This document shows, one piece after another, positions 1-9,386 of a DNA stretch of 64,000 nt. Under the pieces are notes generated by a model, which ran no database searches, had not been told where the DNA came from, and was given only the letters and a program-made list of their open reading frames with translations. Position 1 is the stretch's first letter; each line of letters begins with the position of its first letter. The translations under genes and the position numbers were made by a program. This DNA is from an uncultured Verrucomicrobiota bacterium (GTDB taxonomy: Bacteria; Verrucomicrobiota; Verrucomicrobiia; Limisphaerales; UBA9464): positions 1-64,000 of the forward strand of contig CAIMMI010000337.1 in the NCBI GenBank assembly GCA_903842505.1, written 5' to 3'.

Positions 1-630
1 CCGGACGGCAAGCCCGGGGACGCTGCGAAGGAAGGCGACCAGAAGGATGCCGCCAAGGCGGACTTCCTGAAGGAATCGAAGGCCGACGGCATAGTCTATC
101 TCTTCGGTGATTCGGACTTCGTCTACGATTCGTTCTGCGTGCAGATCGACCGGATGTTCCGGGTGGCGACGCCATTCAATGGCAACCTTGCCCTGGGGCA
201 AAACCTGGTGGAACAGATTGCCGGTGACTCGAGCCTGATCGGGGCTCGGAGCCGGGCGTCGGTGCGCCGCCCGTTCACGGTGGTGCAGCAGAAGCAGGCG
301 GAGGCGAGCAAGCGCTACCAGAAGGAGATCGCCCAGTTCCAGAAAGAGGTGGACGAGGCGAGTGCGAAGATCTCGGAGATCCAGAGCAAGAAGGAGGGGA
401 ACCAGAAGTTCATCCTCTCGCCCGAAGCGAAGATCGAGTACGACAACCTCAAGAAGAAGCAGACTGAGGCCAATCGCCACCTGCGCAAGGTGCGCAAGGA
501 TCTCCGCCAGGATGTGGAGTCGCTCGAGTTCAAGAGCAAGGTCCTGAACATCGTTGGGATGCCGGCCATCGTGGCCTGCACCGGGATCGGACTGGCGCTG
601 GCGCGCCGGCGTCGGACCGCAGCCCGCTAA
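1..630 (+). CDS. GldG-like ABC transport auxiliary protein, C-terminal part (5' end outside window)
   Basis: The frame is open from base 1, so only the last 209 residues are present. The order FGDSDFVYD, then NGNLALGQNLVEQIAGD, then an RSR...RRPF segment matches the C-terminus of the GldG / ABC-type uncharacterised transport family, a periplasm-facing partner of an ABC-2 exporter. It is followed by a charged coiled coil (about residues 95-175 of the visible part) and one C-terminal membrane helix ending in a run of Arg. The stop is 21 bases before a DUF4340 gene, the usual neighbour of this family in Verrucomicrobiota. The ATPase and permease should lie upstream, out of view. Substrate unknown; the gliding-motility name comes from Bacteroidetes homologues and need not apply. 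Confidence 0.75.
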   Translation, partial: PDGKPGDAAKEGDQKDAAKADFLKESKADGIVYLFGDSDFVYDSFCVQIDRMFRVATPFNGNLALGQNLVEQIAGDSSLIGARSRASVRRPFTVVQQKQAEASKRYQKEIAQFQKEVDEASAKISEIQSKKEGNQKFILSPEAKIEYDNLKKKQTEANRHLRKVRKDLRQDVESLEFKSKVLNIVGMPAIVACTGIGLALARRRRTAAR

Positions 631-651
631 CCCCAGAATCCAGCTGCTACC

Positions 652-1878
652 ATGAAGGGAAAACAACTCCTGATCCTGATCGCCGCGCTCCTCGTCCTCG
701 GGGGGGCGGGCCTGTACCTGCGTCGCCAGGACGATGCCAAGCTCACCGGTTCCCGCGTGGGCATGGGCCAGAAGGTCCTCGGCGAATTCGACATCAACAG
801 CGTGGCTGGCTTCCGGATCCGCGCTGGTTCCAACCAACTCAACGTGGTTCGCGAAGGCGACGCGTGGGTTGTTCGAGAGCGCGCCAACTACCCGGCGAGC
901 TTCGCCAACCTGGCCGATTTCCTGCGCAAGCTGGATGACCTCAAGGTCACTCGCCCCCTCGAGGTGGGTCCGTCCCGCCTCGCCGCGCTCGACCTGGTCG
1001 CACCGGACCAGGGCAATGGCGTTCAACTGGAACTTCTGGCTGCGGACGGCAAGGCCTTGCGGTCACTGCTGCTGGGCAAGAGTCACAGCAGGGCTGGAGC
1101 GGAGGATAATTCGCAGGCAGGTGGCGGCGGGATGGCCAACGGTCGCTACCTCATGGTCGGCGGCGACATCAAGACAGCGGCGGTGGTCTCCGATCCCCTG
1201 AACAATGTGGAGACCCGGCCGGAAGAGTGGCTCGACAAGGAGTTCTTCAAGGTTGAGTTGCCCCGGCGTGTCGAACTCATCCGTCCTGAAGCGACCAACA
1301 GCTTCGTCCTGTCCCGGACCAACGAGTTCAGCGAATGGCAACTCGCGGATGCCAAGCCCGAGGAGAAGGTCGAGGCCTCCAAGACCAGCTTGTTTGGCAG
1401 TGTCCTGAGCGCTCCGACCTTCACCGACGTCCGTGTGAATCCAGATGTGGCGGCGCTCGGACTCGACAAGCCGGCGTTGGCGAAGATCACGACGACCTCG
1501 GGATTCAGCTACGAGATCAAGGTCGGCAAGGTCCAGGCCAACGACGAATATCCCATTCAGCTCTCGGTCTCCGCCGAGCTTCAGAAGGAGCGCGTCCCGG
1601 GCAAGGACGAGAAACCGGAGGACAAGGAGAAGCTCGACAAGGAGTTCAAGGACAAGCTCGCCAAGCTGGAGCAAAAGCTGAAGGCAGAGCAGGGCTACGC
1701 CAAGTGGACCTACATCGTCAGCAAGTGGACGATCGAGCCGATCCTGAAGAACCGTTCCGATCTCTTTGCCGACAAGAAGGCCGAGGGAGCAGGGCCGGGG
1801 GACGGTGGAGTTCCTCCCGGGTTCAACATTCCGGGCCTGAACCTTCCCGGCGCTGGTGGGTTGCCCAACCTGAAGTAA
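652..1878 (+). CDS. DUF4340 domain-containing membrane-anchored protein
   Basis: 408 residues. An N-terminal membrane anchor (about residues 5-23, a Leu/Ile/Ala run) leads into a large extracytoplasmic domain. The DUF4340 pattern appears twice: VLGEFDINSVAGFRIRAG with a following WVVRERANYPA, then a second half with LGLDKPALAKITTTSG. A Lys/Glu-rich coiled segment lies at about 310-345, and the tail is Gly/Pro-rich. DUF4340 proteins accompany GldG-type ABC transporters, and this gene follows one directly, so it is probably the last gene of that operon; a terminator lies 20 bases after the stop. Biochemical role unknown. Confidence 0.8.
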   Translation: MKGKQLLILIAALLVLGGAGLYLRRQDDAKLTGSRVGMGQKVLGEFDINSVAGFRIRAGSNQLNVVREGDAWVVRERANYPASFANLADFLRKLDDLKVTRPLEVGPSRLAALDLVAPDQGNGVQLELLAADGKALRSLLLGKSHSRAGAEDNSQAGGGGMANGRYLMVGGDIKTAAVVSDPLNNVETRPEEWLDKEFFKVELPRRVELIRPEATNSFVLSRTNEFSEWQLADAKPEEKVEASKTSLFGSVLSAPTFTDVRVNPDVAALGLDKPALAKITTTSGFSYEIKVGKVQANDEYPIQLSVSAELQKERVPGKDEKPEDKEKLDKEFKDKLAKLEQKLKAEQGYAKWTYIVSKWTIEPILKNRSDLFADKKAEGAGPGDGGVPPGFNIPGLNLPGAGGLPNLK

Positions 1879-1897
1879 CCGAGGCGGACTGTTTCAG

Positions 1898-1932
1898 GGG
1901 CGGCGATGCCTGCGGGCTTCGCCGCCCTTTTT
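1898..1932 (+). terminator. Rho-independent terminator after the DUF4340 gene
   Basis: A perfect 9-bp stem (GGGCGGCGA at 1898-1906 with TCGCCGCCC at 1919-1927) has a 12-base loop and is followed by five T (1928-1932). It ends the GldG/DUF4340 operon before the convergent ispH gene. Confidence 0.85.
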
Positions 1933-2001
1933 CATTCCGGGACCAAGCTCCGTCCGCGGCGGGGCGGCTCGGGTCAAGTCCGGTCAGGAGGATGATGCAC
2001 C

Positions 2002-3246
2002 TCAGGTCGCGAGCAGTGCTGCCGCGTCGATGCCGCGGAGTTCGAACAACCGGCGGATGGTGTCCTCGATCAGGTTGTTGGGGCAGGAGGCTCCGGCGGT
2101 GATGCCTACCGTGACGGGACCCTCGAGCGGAAGCCAGTTACCGGTCTGGACCTCCTCGGCGATGTGTTGGTTCCAGTGCTCGATGTGGGCGGCGGACTCC
2201 ATCTTGGCGGCGTTCTTGATGAAGTAGGTGGGGAGGACCTTCTCACCCATTTCCGCGAGGTGGGAGGTGTTCGAGGAATTGTATCCACCCACGACGATCA
2301 GCAGATCCATCGGTGTCTTGAGCAGCTTCTGGAGGGCATCCTGCCGGTCCTGGGTGGCGCCGCAGATGGTGTCAAACACACGGAAGTGTTCGCCGACCGA
2401 TTCGACGCCGTAGCAACGTTCCATCGCAGCACGGATCCGTCGTTGGACCTCCTCGGTTTCGCCGCGGAGCATGGTGGTCTGATTGGCAACGCCCACGGAC
2501 TTGAGATGGAGGTCCGGATCGAAGCCGGGCGAGTAAGCACCCTTGAAACGTTCGAGGAAGGCAACGCGGTCGCCGCCGTGCTCGATGTAGCGGCAGACCT
2601 CATCCGTCTCCACGAGATCATAGACGACGAGGTAATGGCCGGTTCCGTAGGCCGTGGCCTGCGACGTGGTGGCCTTGGTTTCCTCGTGGCGGGCCTTTCC
2701 ATGGATGATGCTGGTCACCCCATCCTTGCTGTAGCTCCGGACGCGCTTCCAGACGCTCATGACGTCGCCGCAGGTCGTGTCGACGGTCTGGCACCCTTGT
2801 TCTTCGATCCTTCGGCGGGTGGCGACCTCCGTGCCGAACGCCGGAATGAGCACCACGTCGTCCGGGCCGAGGCCGAGTCGGGCGAGTTCGTCGTCGGCAG
2901 GTTTAGGCGAGATCGAGACGATCCCCAAGTTGCGGATCTGGTCGTTGACCTCGGGGTTGTGAATGATTTCCCCAAGCAAAAAGATGCGGGCCGGAGCCGG
3001 GAAGCAACGGCGGGCTGCGTAGGCGAGATCGATCGCCCGTTCGACGCCATAGCAGAAGCCAAATTCCTTCGCGAGCTTGATGGTCAACCCACCGTGAGAC
3101 AGTTGGCCGCCTTGTGCCCGGATCCGCTCGACGAGTTCGGAACGGTAGTGTGCGACGACCTGGGCGGCGACGGCTTCCATGACGCCGGGACGGCGCAGGT
3201 TGACCCGCTTGGGGGCTGGCGGAGTGGCGGGCGATTCGATGGCCAT
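2002..3246 (-). CDS. ispH: 4-hydroxy-3-methylbut-2-enyl diphosphate reductase (long form)
   Basis: Last enzyme of the MEP pathway; reduces HMBPP to IPP and DMAPP with a [4Fe-4S] cluster. The three cluster cysteines are visible: C65 in GFCYGVERA, C159 in DTTCGD and C295 in DTICGATQDRQ. At 414 residues it belongs to the long IspH class, with about 50 extra N-terminal residues and insertions compared with the roughly 310-residue E. coli type. It stands alone, divergent from sulP across a 339-base repeat-bearing gap. IPP made here would also feed the hopanoids implied by hpnH/hpnJ later in the window. Confidence 0.95.
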   Translation of the reverse strand: MAIESPATPPAPKRVNLRRPGVMEAVAAQVVAHYRSELVERIRAQGGQLSHGGLTIKLAKEFGFCYGVERAIDLAYAARRCFPAPARIFLLGEIIHNPEVNDQIRNLGIVSISPKPADDELARLGLGPDDVVLIPAFGTEVATRRRIEEQGCQTVDTTCGDVMSVWKRVRSYSKDGVTSIIHGKARHEETKATTSQATAYGTGHYLVVYDLVETDEVCRYIEHGGDRVAFLERFKGAYSPGFDPDLHLKSVGVANQTTMLRGETEEVQRRIRAAMERCYGVESVGEHFRVFDTICGATQDRQDALQKLLKTPMDLLIVVGGYNSSNTSHLAEMGEKVLPTYFIKNAAKMESAAHIEHWNQHIAEEVQTGNWLPLEGPVTVGITAGASCPNNLIEDTIRRLFELRGIDAAALLAT

Positions 3247-3353
3247 GACGCGACGAGGTTAGCGGAGACCCGTGGCGAGTCGAGCCGACGTTGTGTGAGC
3301 ACCACTTAAAGGGTTTCCCTGCCGGTGGGGCGTTCCGGAGTTTGAAGTTTGAA

Positions 3354-3377
3354 GCCGGAGCCGGAGCCGGAGCCGGC
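3354..3377. repeat. Short tandem array, GCCGGA x4
   Basis: Three exact GCCGGA hexamers followed by GCCGGC. Being hexameric and GC-rich, it is a likely slippage-variable site, here outside any coding frame. Confidence 0.8.
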
Positions 3378-3395
3378 CTTGATCTTGAAACTCGG

Positions 3396-3461
3396 GACTG
3401 CCCGACCGGCTCGTGGGGACACTCGCCCCACCAGAGCCTACGATTCACGGGGTGGGGCGAG
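3396..3461. repeat. Dispersed intergenic palindromic element, copy 1
   Basis: A segment reading GACTGCCCGACCGGCTCGTG then GGACACTCGCCCCAC also occurs, with two changes, at 10690-10727. In this copy CTCGCCCCACC (3422-3432) is exactly complementary to GGTGGGGCGAG (3451-3461), giving an 11-bp hairpin. Looks like a REP-like or MITE-like family; no mobility gene seen. Confidence 0.7.
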
Positions 3462-3585
3462 ACTCCGTCGAGCCGTTCCAGAGTCCGAAGTTTTCAGATT
3501 CAGGTCAGCAGAAGGGATTCTCGAACCGGCATTTGACACAGGGTGTCCCCGGCGGGAAGGATGACAAACCGTTCCAGCCCGGTTC

Positions 3586-5139
3586 ATGGCCACTTCCTCC
3601 TCTTTCTTTGGGTCTGCCCGCCGGGATATCCCAGCGGGCCTTGTGGTTTTTCTGGTCACGCTGCCTCTCTGCCTTGGAGTTGCACTCGCATCGGGAGCTC
3701 CCCTCATGGCTGGGGTCGTCGCCGGGTTGATCGGTGGCGTGGTGGTCGGGTGGTTGTCCGGGTCCGAATTGTCCGTCAGCGGTCCGGCGGCCGGGTTGGC
3801 TGTCGTCGTCCTCGCGTCGATCCAGGAACTGGGAGCGTACGAGAAGTTCGCGTTGGCGGTCATGATCTCGGGCGGTTTGCAGTGGGGTATGGGGGCGTTG
3901 AAGGCCGGTGCGATCGGTAACTTCATCCCGAACTCGGTGATCAAGGGGATGCTGGCGGCGATCGGTCTTGTCCTGATCCTGAAGCAACTGCCGCATGCCA
4001 TGGGGGATGACCGGGACTTCGAAGGAGATGAGTCGTTCCGCCAGGCGGACCAGTTGAACACCTTCAGCGAGATCCTGGCGTCCCTCCAATCCGTCCATGC
4101 CGGCGCCCTGCTGATCTCGGTGACTTCGTTGCTGATTCTTTGTGTCTGGGAGACAAAGCGGGTTCGGGCCTTCCGATGGTCAGGCGTTGTGCCCGCAGCG
4201 CTGGTGGCGGTGGTCTTCGGGACCCTGATGAACGAGGCCTTCGTGGCTTGGGTGCCCTCCCTCGCGCTGGGAGCGGGAAAGGATCACCTGGTGAGACTCC
4301 CGGTGGTGGAGTCCCTGGGGCAATTCCTGGGCCTGTTCCACTTGCCGCAATTCGGATCGGTCCTCGACCAGGGCGTGTGGAAGGTTGCAGCGACGATCGC
4401 CATCGTGGGGAGCCTGGAAACCCTCCTGTGCATCGAGGCCACCGACAAGTTGGACCCGGAGAAACGGATCTCGGATCCGAATCGCGAATTGCGGGCCCAG
4501 GGCATTGGCAATGCGTTGTCGGGCCTTCTGGGCGGGTTGCCCATCACCGCCGTGATCGTGCGCAGTTCGGCGAATGTTTACGCGGGGGCGCGGACCCGGA
4601 TGTCGACGATGGTTCACGGACTGCTGTTGCTGGTGGCCCTGCTGTTTCTGGTCCGTTGGATGAACCGCATTCCGTTGGCGGCGTTGGCAGCGGTGCTGCT
4701 GGCAGTGGGCTACAAGTTGGCCTCGGTGAAGGTCCTGAGCCAGATGTGGCGGCAGGGCATGGGTCAGTTCCTGCCCTTTGCGGTGACACTGGGTGCCATC
4801 GTCATGACGGATCTGCTGAAGGGGATCTGCTGCGGATTGGTGGTTGGTGTGTTCTTCGTGATGAGGTTCAATCACCGCTCGGCAGTGACCTTGGTGAGCG
4901 AGGGTCGGGACTGGATGCTGCGCTTCAACAAGGATCTTTCCTTCATCAACAAGCAGGAACTGAAGCGGCGTTTGCGGGAGGTGCCGGACGGAGCGCGTTT
5001 GATCGTGAACGGGACGAAGGCGCTCTATGTGGACCGGGACGTCTACGAGACCCTTGAGGAGTTCCAGACGGCGGCGAAGTATCGACGGATCGAGATCGAG
5101 TACCACGATGTTTTCGGCAAGGAACTGTTCCAGAGATGA
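3586..5139 (+). CDS. SulP-family inorganic anion (probably bicarbonate) transporter
   Basis: 517 residues. Starts with [24 protein letters not shown], the conserved first transmembrane segment of SulP carriers. About 10-12 hydrophobic segments follow, including the signature around [13 protein letters not shown]. After the membrane part (about residue 430) comes a short C-terminal STAS-like domain. Its stop overlaps the start of a beta-carbonic anhydrase gene by four bases (ATGA). That coupling makes bicarbonate the most likely substrate, by analogy with known SulP/carbonic anhydrase pairs; sulfate cannot be excluded from sequence. Confidence 0.88.
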   Translation: MATSSSFFGSARRDIPAGLVVFLVTLPLCLGVALASGAPLMAGVVAGLIGGVVVGWLSGSELSVSGPAAGLAVVVLASIQELGAYEKFALAVMISGGLQWGMGALKAGAIGNFIPNSVIKGMLAAIGLVLILKQLPHAMGDDRDFEGDESFRQADQLNTFSEILASLQSVHAGALLISVTSLLILCVWETKRVRAFRWSGVVPAALVAVVFGTLMNEAFVAWVPSLALGAGKDHLVRLPVVESLGQFLGLFHLPQFGSVLDQGVWKVAATIAIVGSLETLLCIEATDKLDPEKRISDPNRELRAQGIGNALSGLLGGLPITAVIVRSSANVYAGARTRMSTMVHGLLLLVALLFLVRWMNRIPLAALAAVLLAVGYKLASVKVLSQMWRQGMGQFLPFAVTLGAIVMTDLLKGICCGLVVGVFFVMRFNHRSAVTLVSEGRDWMLRFNKDLSFINKQELKRRLREVPDGARLIVNGTKALYVDRDVYETLEEFQTAAKYRRIEIEYHDVFGKELFQR

Positions 5140-5813
5140 ACCCTGATCCCCCCCAGAAAATGGAGAGCTATCGACGCCTGCTGCTGAACAACAAGGCGTG
5201 GGTCGAGGACAAGTTGAACCTTCGGCCGGACTTCTTCTCGCGACACTCCCTTTCCCAGAGCCCTGAGTTCCTATGGATCGGGTGTTCCGACAGTCGCGTT
5301 CCCGCCGAGGAAATCACCGGGGTGGAACCTGGGGACCTGTTCGTGCACCGCAATATTGCGAATCTGGTCATCCACACCGACTTCAACATGCTCAGTGTGG
5401 TCCAGTATGCCGTGGAGGTCCTCAAGGTGCGTCACATCATCGTGTGCGGGCACTATGGATGCGGTGGCGTGAAGACGGCGCTTTCCCGGCAACACCTCGG
5501 CCTGATCAACAAGTGGCTCCGGCACATCAAGGATGTTTACCGACTGCATTCGGCGGAGTTGGACGCCATCCCTGACGAGCAGAAGCGGAGTGAACGATTG
5601 ATCGAGTTGAATGTCAGCGAGCAGGTGCATCATCTCGCCGAACTCTCCTTCGTTCAGCGGGCCTGGAAGGTGCATGGCCGCCCCATGCTTCACGGGTGGA
5701 TCTACGACATCCACTCCGGCCACATCAAACAGGTGAAGAAGGTCGACCCCGGCCAACTTCCCCACGACATCTACGTCTACGAGTTCCCGGAATTGGAGGA
5801 GGGAATCTCTTAG
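5136..5813 (+). CDS. Beta-class carbonic anhydrase
   Basis: 225 residues. Interconverts CO2 and bicarbonate with a zinc ion. The ligands are clear: C50 in IGCSDSRV (with D52), and H106 and C109 in CGHYGCGGV. The HRNIANLV segment at 71-78 is typical of the can/cynT group. The ATG overlaps the SulP stop, so the two are translationally coupled and probably act together in bicarbonate uptake or pH balance. It ends 9 bases before the stop of the convergent argF gene. Confidence 0.95.
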   Translation: MNPDPPQKMESYRRLLLNNKAWVEDKLNLRPDFFSRHSLSQSPEFLWIGCSDSRVPAEEITGVEPGDLFVHRNIANLVIHTDFNMLSVVQYAVEVLKVRHIIVCGHYGCGGVKTALSRQHLGLINKWLRHIKDVYRLHSAELDAIPDEQKRSERLIELNVSEQVHHLAELSFVQRAWKVHGRPMLHGWIYDIHSGHIKQVKKVDPGQLPHDIYVYEFPELEEGIS

Positions 5814-5822
5814 GCGGATGGA

Positions 5823-6791
5823 TCAGGCAGAGCCAACCATCCAATCGAGGATGGCCTTCTGGGTATGGAGGCGGTTTTCGGCCTCGGTGAAGATCGTGTT
5901 GGCGTGAGCCTCCAGAGTGTCTTCGTCGATCTCCTTGCCCCGGTAAGCCGGCAGGCAATGCATGACCAACGCGCCGGGCTTGGCCGCCTGCACCAGTTCA
6001 CGGTTGATCTGGTAGCCGGACAGTTCAGCGATCCGCTTGGCAGCCTCGGCCTCCTTGCCCATCGACACCCAGACGTCCGTGTAGAGGAGGTCGGCCCGGC
6101 GTGCGGCGAGTCGGACATCCTCAATCAATTCCACCGTGCCAGACCCGACCTGGAGGCGCTCGGTCACGGATCCGGGGTTCCGCGCCCAATCCGCATCTTC
6201 CCCGGCACCGGCTCTTCGGAGGATCCCGGGCGACGGCCAGTAGGCCCGCGGGGCGGCGAGACGGAGCTCAAAGCCCAGACGGGCTGCAGCAAAGATCCAG
6301 CTGGCGGGAACGTTGCAGGCGGCGTCGCCCACGAACGTGACGACCTTGCCTTCGATGGATTGGCCGCTCAGTTCCTCGAAGGTGAAGATGTCGGTCAGGA
6401 TCTGGCACGGGTGTTCGTCGTCCGTGAGGGCGTTGACGGTGGGAATTCCGGAGAACTGGGCGAAGTCTTCGACATCCTGCTGGGCGAAGGTTCGAATGAC
6501 CGCGCCGTGGATCATGCGGCCCAGCACCCGGGCGGTATCCTTGATCGGTTCGCCGCGTCCCAACTGGATGTCCGAGGCGCTGAGGAACATCACGTTGCCA
6601 CCCAGTTCACGGATGCCGACTTCGAAGCTCACCCGCGTGCGGGTCGAGGATTTCGAGAAGATCAGCGCCCAGGTCTGGCCGGCCAGGGGGCGTTCGTGGG
6701 AGGCACGGTTCGACTTGAAATGCCCGACCCGGTTCAGGATCGCGCGCATTTCCGAGGCCGGGAGCTTCTCCAGGCTGAGCAGATGCTTCAT
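5823..6791 (-). CDS. argF: Ornithine carbamoyltransferase
   Basis: 322 residues. Transfers the carbamoyl group from carbamoyl phosphate to ornithine, giving citrulline (arginine synthesis). Carbamoyl-phosphate site SSTRTR at 48-53, HPCQ at 127-130 and HCLP at 278-281 are all present, the last being the ornithine-side signature. Oddities: the usual GDGNN-type loop reads GDAACNVPAS (155-164), and about 20 residues are added around 182-206 (PRAYWPSPGILRR onward). A carbamoyltransferase with a slightly different acceptor, such as an acylated ornithine, is therefore possible. No other arg gene is adjacent. Confidence 0.85.
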   Translation of the reverse strand: MKHLLSLEKLPASEMRAILNRVGHFKSNRASHERPLAGQTWALIFSKSSTRTRVSFEVGIRELGGNVMFLSASDIQLGRGEPIKDTARVLGRMIHGAVIRTFAQQDVEDFAQFSGIPTVNALTDDEHPCQILTDIFTFEELSGQSIEGKVVTFVGDAACNVPASWIFAAARLGFELRLAAPRAYWPSPGILRRAGAGEDADWARNPGSVTERLQVGSGTVELIEDVRLAARRADLLYTDVWVSMGKEAEAAKRIAELSGYQINRELVQAAKPGALVMHCLPAYRGKEIDEDTLEAHANTIFTEAENRLHTQKAILDWMVGSA

Positions 6792-6982
6792 GACTCAAAG
6801 GGACCGGGCGGCCAACGCTGCTGCGCGGGGCCGCCCGTAAAACGAGGACGCTACTAAAGCCGATCCGTCTGCGTCACGTTAAATTACCGTGTCGCACGTC
6901 ATCCGATGCGCATCCCGACACTGCCCCCGGGAAGCGGGTGTTGGCCGGATTCCGCCGGACGGGCATTCTCACCGGATCTGGC

Positions 6983-8242
6983 ATGAAGCTTAATCGAATC
7001 CTTGCGCATTTCCTGCTGACGGTAATGGCCATCAGCCTCCCGTTCGGCGGTGTTCGATCGGATGAACCCAAGAACCATGACTTTGACGTGGTCCGCACCG
7101 AGGATGCCGTGCCGCCGTATCAGTTGCCGCCGCTGCTGGTGACGGTCGAGGGCCATCCGGTCCGCACCCCGCAGGAGTGGGTCCAGCAACGGAGGCCTCA
7201 ATTGCTCAGCCTTTTTGCCAACCTCATCTACGGCGTCGTACCGGAGCCAGAGATCCCGGTTCGAACGACGTTTGAGGTCATACGGACTGACCCCGCCTAC
7301 ATGGATGGAACCGCCGTCCGGAAGGACGTTCGGATCCGCTTCGAGAACTCGAAAGGATCCGCCGAGCTCCAGATCCTGGTCTTCACGCCGAAGGGGACGA
7401 CGAATCCCGTGCCCGCTTTCCTGCTCCACAGCTTCGGCGGAACGCGCGACGACGGACACGATGCCAGCCCCGACAAGAAGGGATTCACCCGGAATGGACT
7501 TCCGCTGGGAGAGTTTTTCTCGCGCGGATTCGGGTTTGTGGTGGTGCCCCAGTCGGAATTGGTGAAGCACAATGAGGTCGAGTTCCTGAAGGGCGTCCAT
7601 CCTCTGTTCTACCGCACGGGCCAGAGTTTCCCGAAGGCGAACGAGTGGGGCGTGATTGCCACGGTGTCCTGGTCCGCCTCGCGGGCACTGGACTACCTGG
7701 AGACGGATCGCGACGTCGATGCGCGTCGGGTGGTGGCGATCGGGCACTCGAAGATGGGGAAAGCGGCGCTCTGGACGGCGGCGCAGGACGAGCGGTTCGC
7801 CATGGCGATCCTGGCGCAGAGTGGTTGTGGGGGAGCGGCGCTGTGGAAGCGGAACTTCGGCGAGAATCTGGAGAAGATGGTGACGCGCTTTCCGTACTGG
7901 CTGTGCCGCAATGCCGCCAAGTTCGTGCGGAACGAAGAAGATCTACCCGTGGATCAGCACATGCTGATTGCCTGCGTCGCACCGCGACCGGTCTACGTTG
8001 CCAGCGGTTCGGAGGATCTGTGGGCCGATCCCCGGGGCGAGTATCTCTCAGCCTTCCATGCCAGTCCGGTCTACCGCTTGCTGGGACGGAGGGGATTGGA
8101 CTCCGAGGCGTCGCCGGCGGTTGACCGGGTCGTGGGCGACGACTCCGTGGGCTACCACAACCGGGCGGGTGGGCATTCGGTCGAGATGTTCGATTGGCTC
8201 CGGTTCCTGGAGTTCGCGGGGAAGCATCTGCAGAAGCCTTGA
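6983..8242 (+). CDS. Glucuronoyl esterase-like carbohydrate esterase (CE15 family), exported
   Basis: 419 residues from the chosen ATG. An upstream ATG at 6938 would add 15 residues ahead of an otherwise good signal peptide (MKLNRILAHFLLTVMAISL, cleavage near residue 26), so the inner start is preferred. Alpha/beta hydrolase of the CE15 type: nucleophile S256 in AIGHSKMGKAAL, acid probably E344 in SEDLWADP, and H398 in GGHSVEMFDW. The segments SGCGGAAL, LPVDQHMLIA and APRPVYVAS are family hallmarks. CE15 enzymes cleave ester links between lignin and glucuronoxylan, suggesting plant polymer use. It stands alone, facing the FKBP gene. Confidence 0.85.
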   Translation: MKLNRILAHFLLTVMAISLPFGGVRSDEPKNHDFDVVRTEDAVPPYQLPPLLVTVEGHPVRTPQEWVQQRRPQLLSLFANLIYGVVPEPEIPVRTTFEVIRTDPAYMDGTAVRKDVRIRFENSKGSAELQILVFTPKGTTNPVPAFLLHSFGGTRDDGHDASPDKKGFTRNGLPLGEFFSRGFGFVVVPQSELVKHNEVEFLKGVHPLFYRTGQSFPKANEWGVIATVSWSASRALDYLETDRDVDARRVVAIGHSKMGKAALWTAAQDERFAMAILAQSGCGGAALWKRNFGENLEKMVTRFPYWLCRNAAKFVRNEEDLPVDQHMLIACVAPRPVYVASGSEDLWADPRGEYLSAFHASPVYRLLGRRGLDSEASPAVDRVVGDDSVGYHNRAGGHSVEMFDWLRFLEFAGKHLQKP

Positions 8243-8262
8243 CCTGAGAAGGTGGAAACAGG

Positions 8263-8289
8263 ACCGCCCCCGGGGTAGCCGAGGGCGGT
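8263..8289. terminator. Hairpin between the convergent esterase and FKBP genes
   Basis: ACCGCCC (8263-8269) pairs with GGGCGGT (8283-8289). No T run follows on either strand, so intrinsic termination is uncertain; it may only protect 3' ends. Confidence 0.35.
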
Positions 8290-8331
8290 GGGGAGAGGAT
8301 CGGAAGAGTCGCCCTGGGCGAACCCGTATCC

Positions 8332-9237
8332 TTACTTCTTCTGCTGGGCTTCCTTCTCCTTCTGGAGGCGCTCCGCGTCGGAGGACTTGATCACCTCGAT
8401 CTTGGCGCCCTTCTCGAGTTCGGCCTTGGAGGGAACCTTGATGATGTCGCTGGTGACGACCGGTTGCGCGGCGGCGGCCGGGGCGTTGGTGGTCTTGCCC
8501 TGGATGCCGAGGAGTTCGACCTCGAAGGTGAGGGTGGCGTTGCCGGGAATGCGGGGAGGGCTGCCGTTGGTGCCGTAGGCGAGGTTGGCCGGGATGAAGA
8601 ACTGCCACTTGGAACCGACGTTCATCAGTTGCAGGCCCTCGGTCCACCCCTTGATCACCCGGTTGAGGGCGAACTTGGCCGGCTCATTGCGGGTATAGGA
8701 GGAGTCGAATTCCTTCCCGTCGAGCAGGGTGCCGCGGTAATGGCAGACGACGGAGTCTTCGGCCGTTGGCTTTTCGGTGCCGTCGCCCTTCTTGACGATC
8801 TTGTACTGGAGGCCAGAGGGCAGGGTGACGACGCCTTCCTTGGTGCGGTTGGCGGCGAGGAAGTCCTGGCCTTCCTTGAGGCTCTTCTCGGACTCAACGC
8901 GACGCTTCTCCTCGGCCTTCTTGTTGACCTCGTATTGCATCGCGGAAAACACCTTCCGGAGTTCGTCCTTGGTGAGGACGGGCTTCTCACTGACCCACTC
9001 GGTGAAACCGCGGGAGATGGCGTCGTTCGGGGCGTCGTAGCCCATCTTCCGGACGCGCGAGACCATGTCGTCGGCGATCATGGCACCGAGGACATATCCA
9101 TTGCGTTCTTCGTCGCTCTTGAACTTGGCGGCGATCTCGGGCGGCACCGTGGGAACGGCGTTCGTGGGCGAGCCGGGGACCTGGGCAACGGCTTGAAGGC
9201 CGGCAGCCAGACTGATGGCGAGCAGATAGGGCTTCAT
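8332..9237 (-). CDS. FKBP-type peptidyl-prolyl cis-trans isomerase, exported
   Basis: 301 residues from the inner ATG, which starts a signal peptide (MKPYLLAISLAAGLQAVA); an in-frame start 9 codons upstream is less likely. A helical N-terminal dimerisation region like that of FkpA/Mip (about 30-125) precedes an FKBP domain (about 130-235). Recognisable parts are LPSGLQYKIVKKGDG, YRGTLLDGKEFDSSY and VIKGWTEGLQLM, then ANLAYG and LTFEVELLGI. A Lys/Glu-rich tail follows. It should fold proteins in the periplasm. Single gene, divergent from mscS. Confidence 0.92.
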   Translation of the reverse strand: MKPYLLAISLAAGLQAVAQVPGSPTNAVPTVPPEIAAKFKSDEERNGYVLGAMIADDMVSRVRKMGYDAPNDAISRGFTEWVSEKPVLTKDELRKVFSAMQYEVNKKAEEKRRVESEKSLKEGQDFLAANRTKEGVVTLPSGLQYKIVKKGDGTEKPTAEDSVVCHYRGTLLDGKEFDSSYTRNEPAKFALNRVIKGWTEGLQLMNVGSKWQFFIPANLAYGTNGSPPRIPGNATLTFEVELLGIQGKTTNAPAAAAQPVVTSDIIKVPSKAELEKGAKIEVIKSSDAERLQKEKEAQQKK

Positions 9238-9386
9238 GGTTCGAATCTTCAACTGTTCCCGCACCGGTCGCAGTTTTTGTATTCAGCCGGGCAGGTGAAC
9301 GGGAAGGTGTTTAGCAGTGGCTTGCATGGAAGTCTAGGGGTTGGGTGGTTGCCAAGGACACGGCCGGGCGTTATCTCCCCGGGTAC

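Larger units (their letters stand above)
3247..3585. other. Divergent intergenic region between ispH and sulP, rich in repeats
   Basis: 339 bases without a credible gene. It should hold the promoters of ispH and sulP, but no clear -35/-10 pair was found. It contains a TTTGAAGTTTGAAG segment, a GCCGGA tandem array, and an intergenic palindromic element that recurs after the mscS gene. Confidence 0.6.

Noticed and set aside
3354..3377. GCCGGA x4 array considered as part of a CRISPR-like or coding repeat
   Set aside because: Only four contiguous hexamers without spacers, not in a supported frame; a simple tandem repeat.
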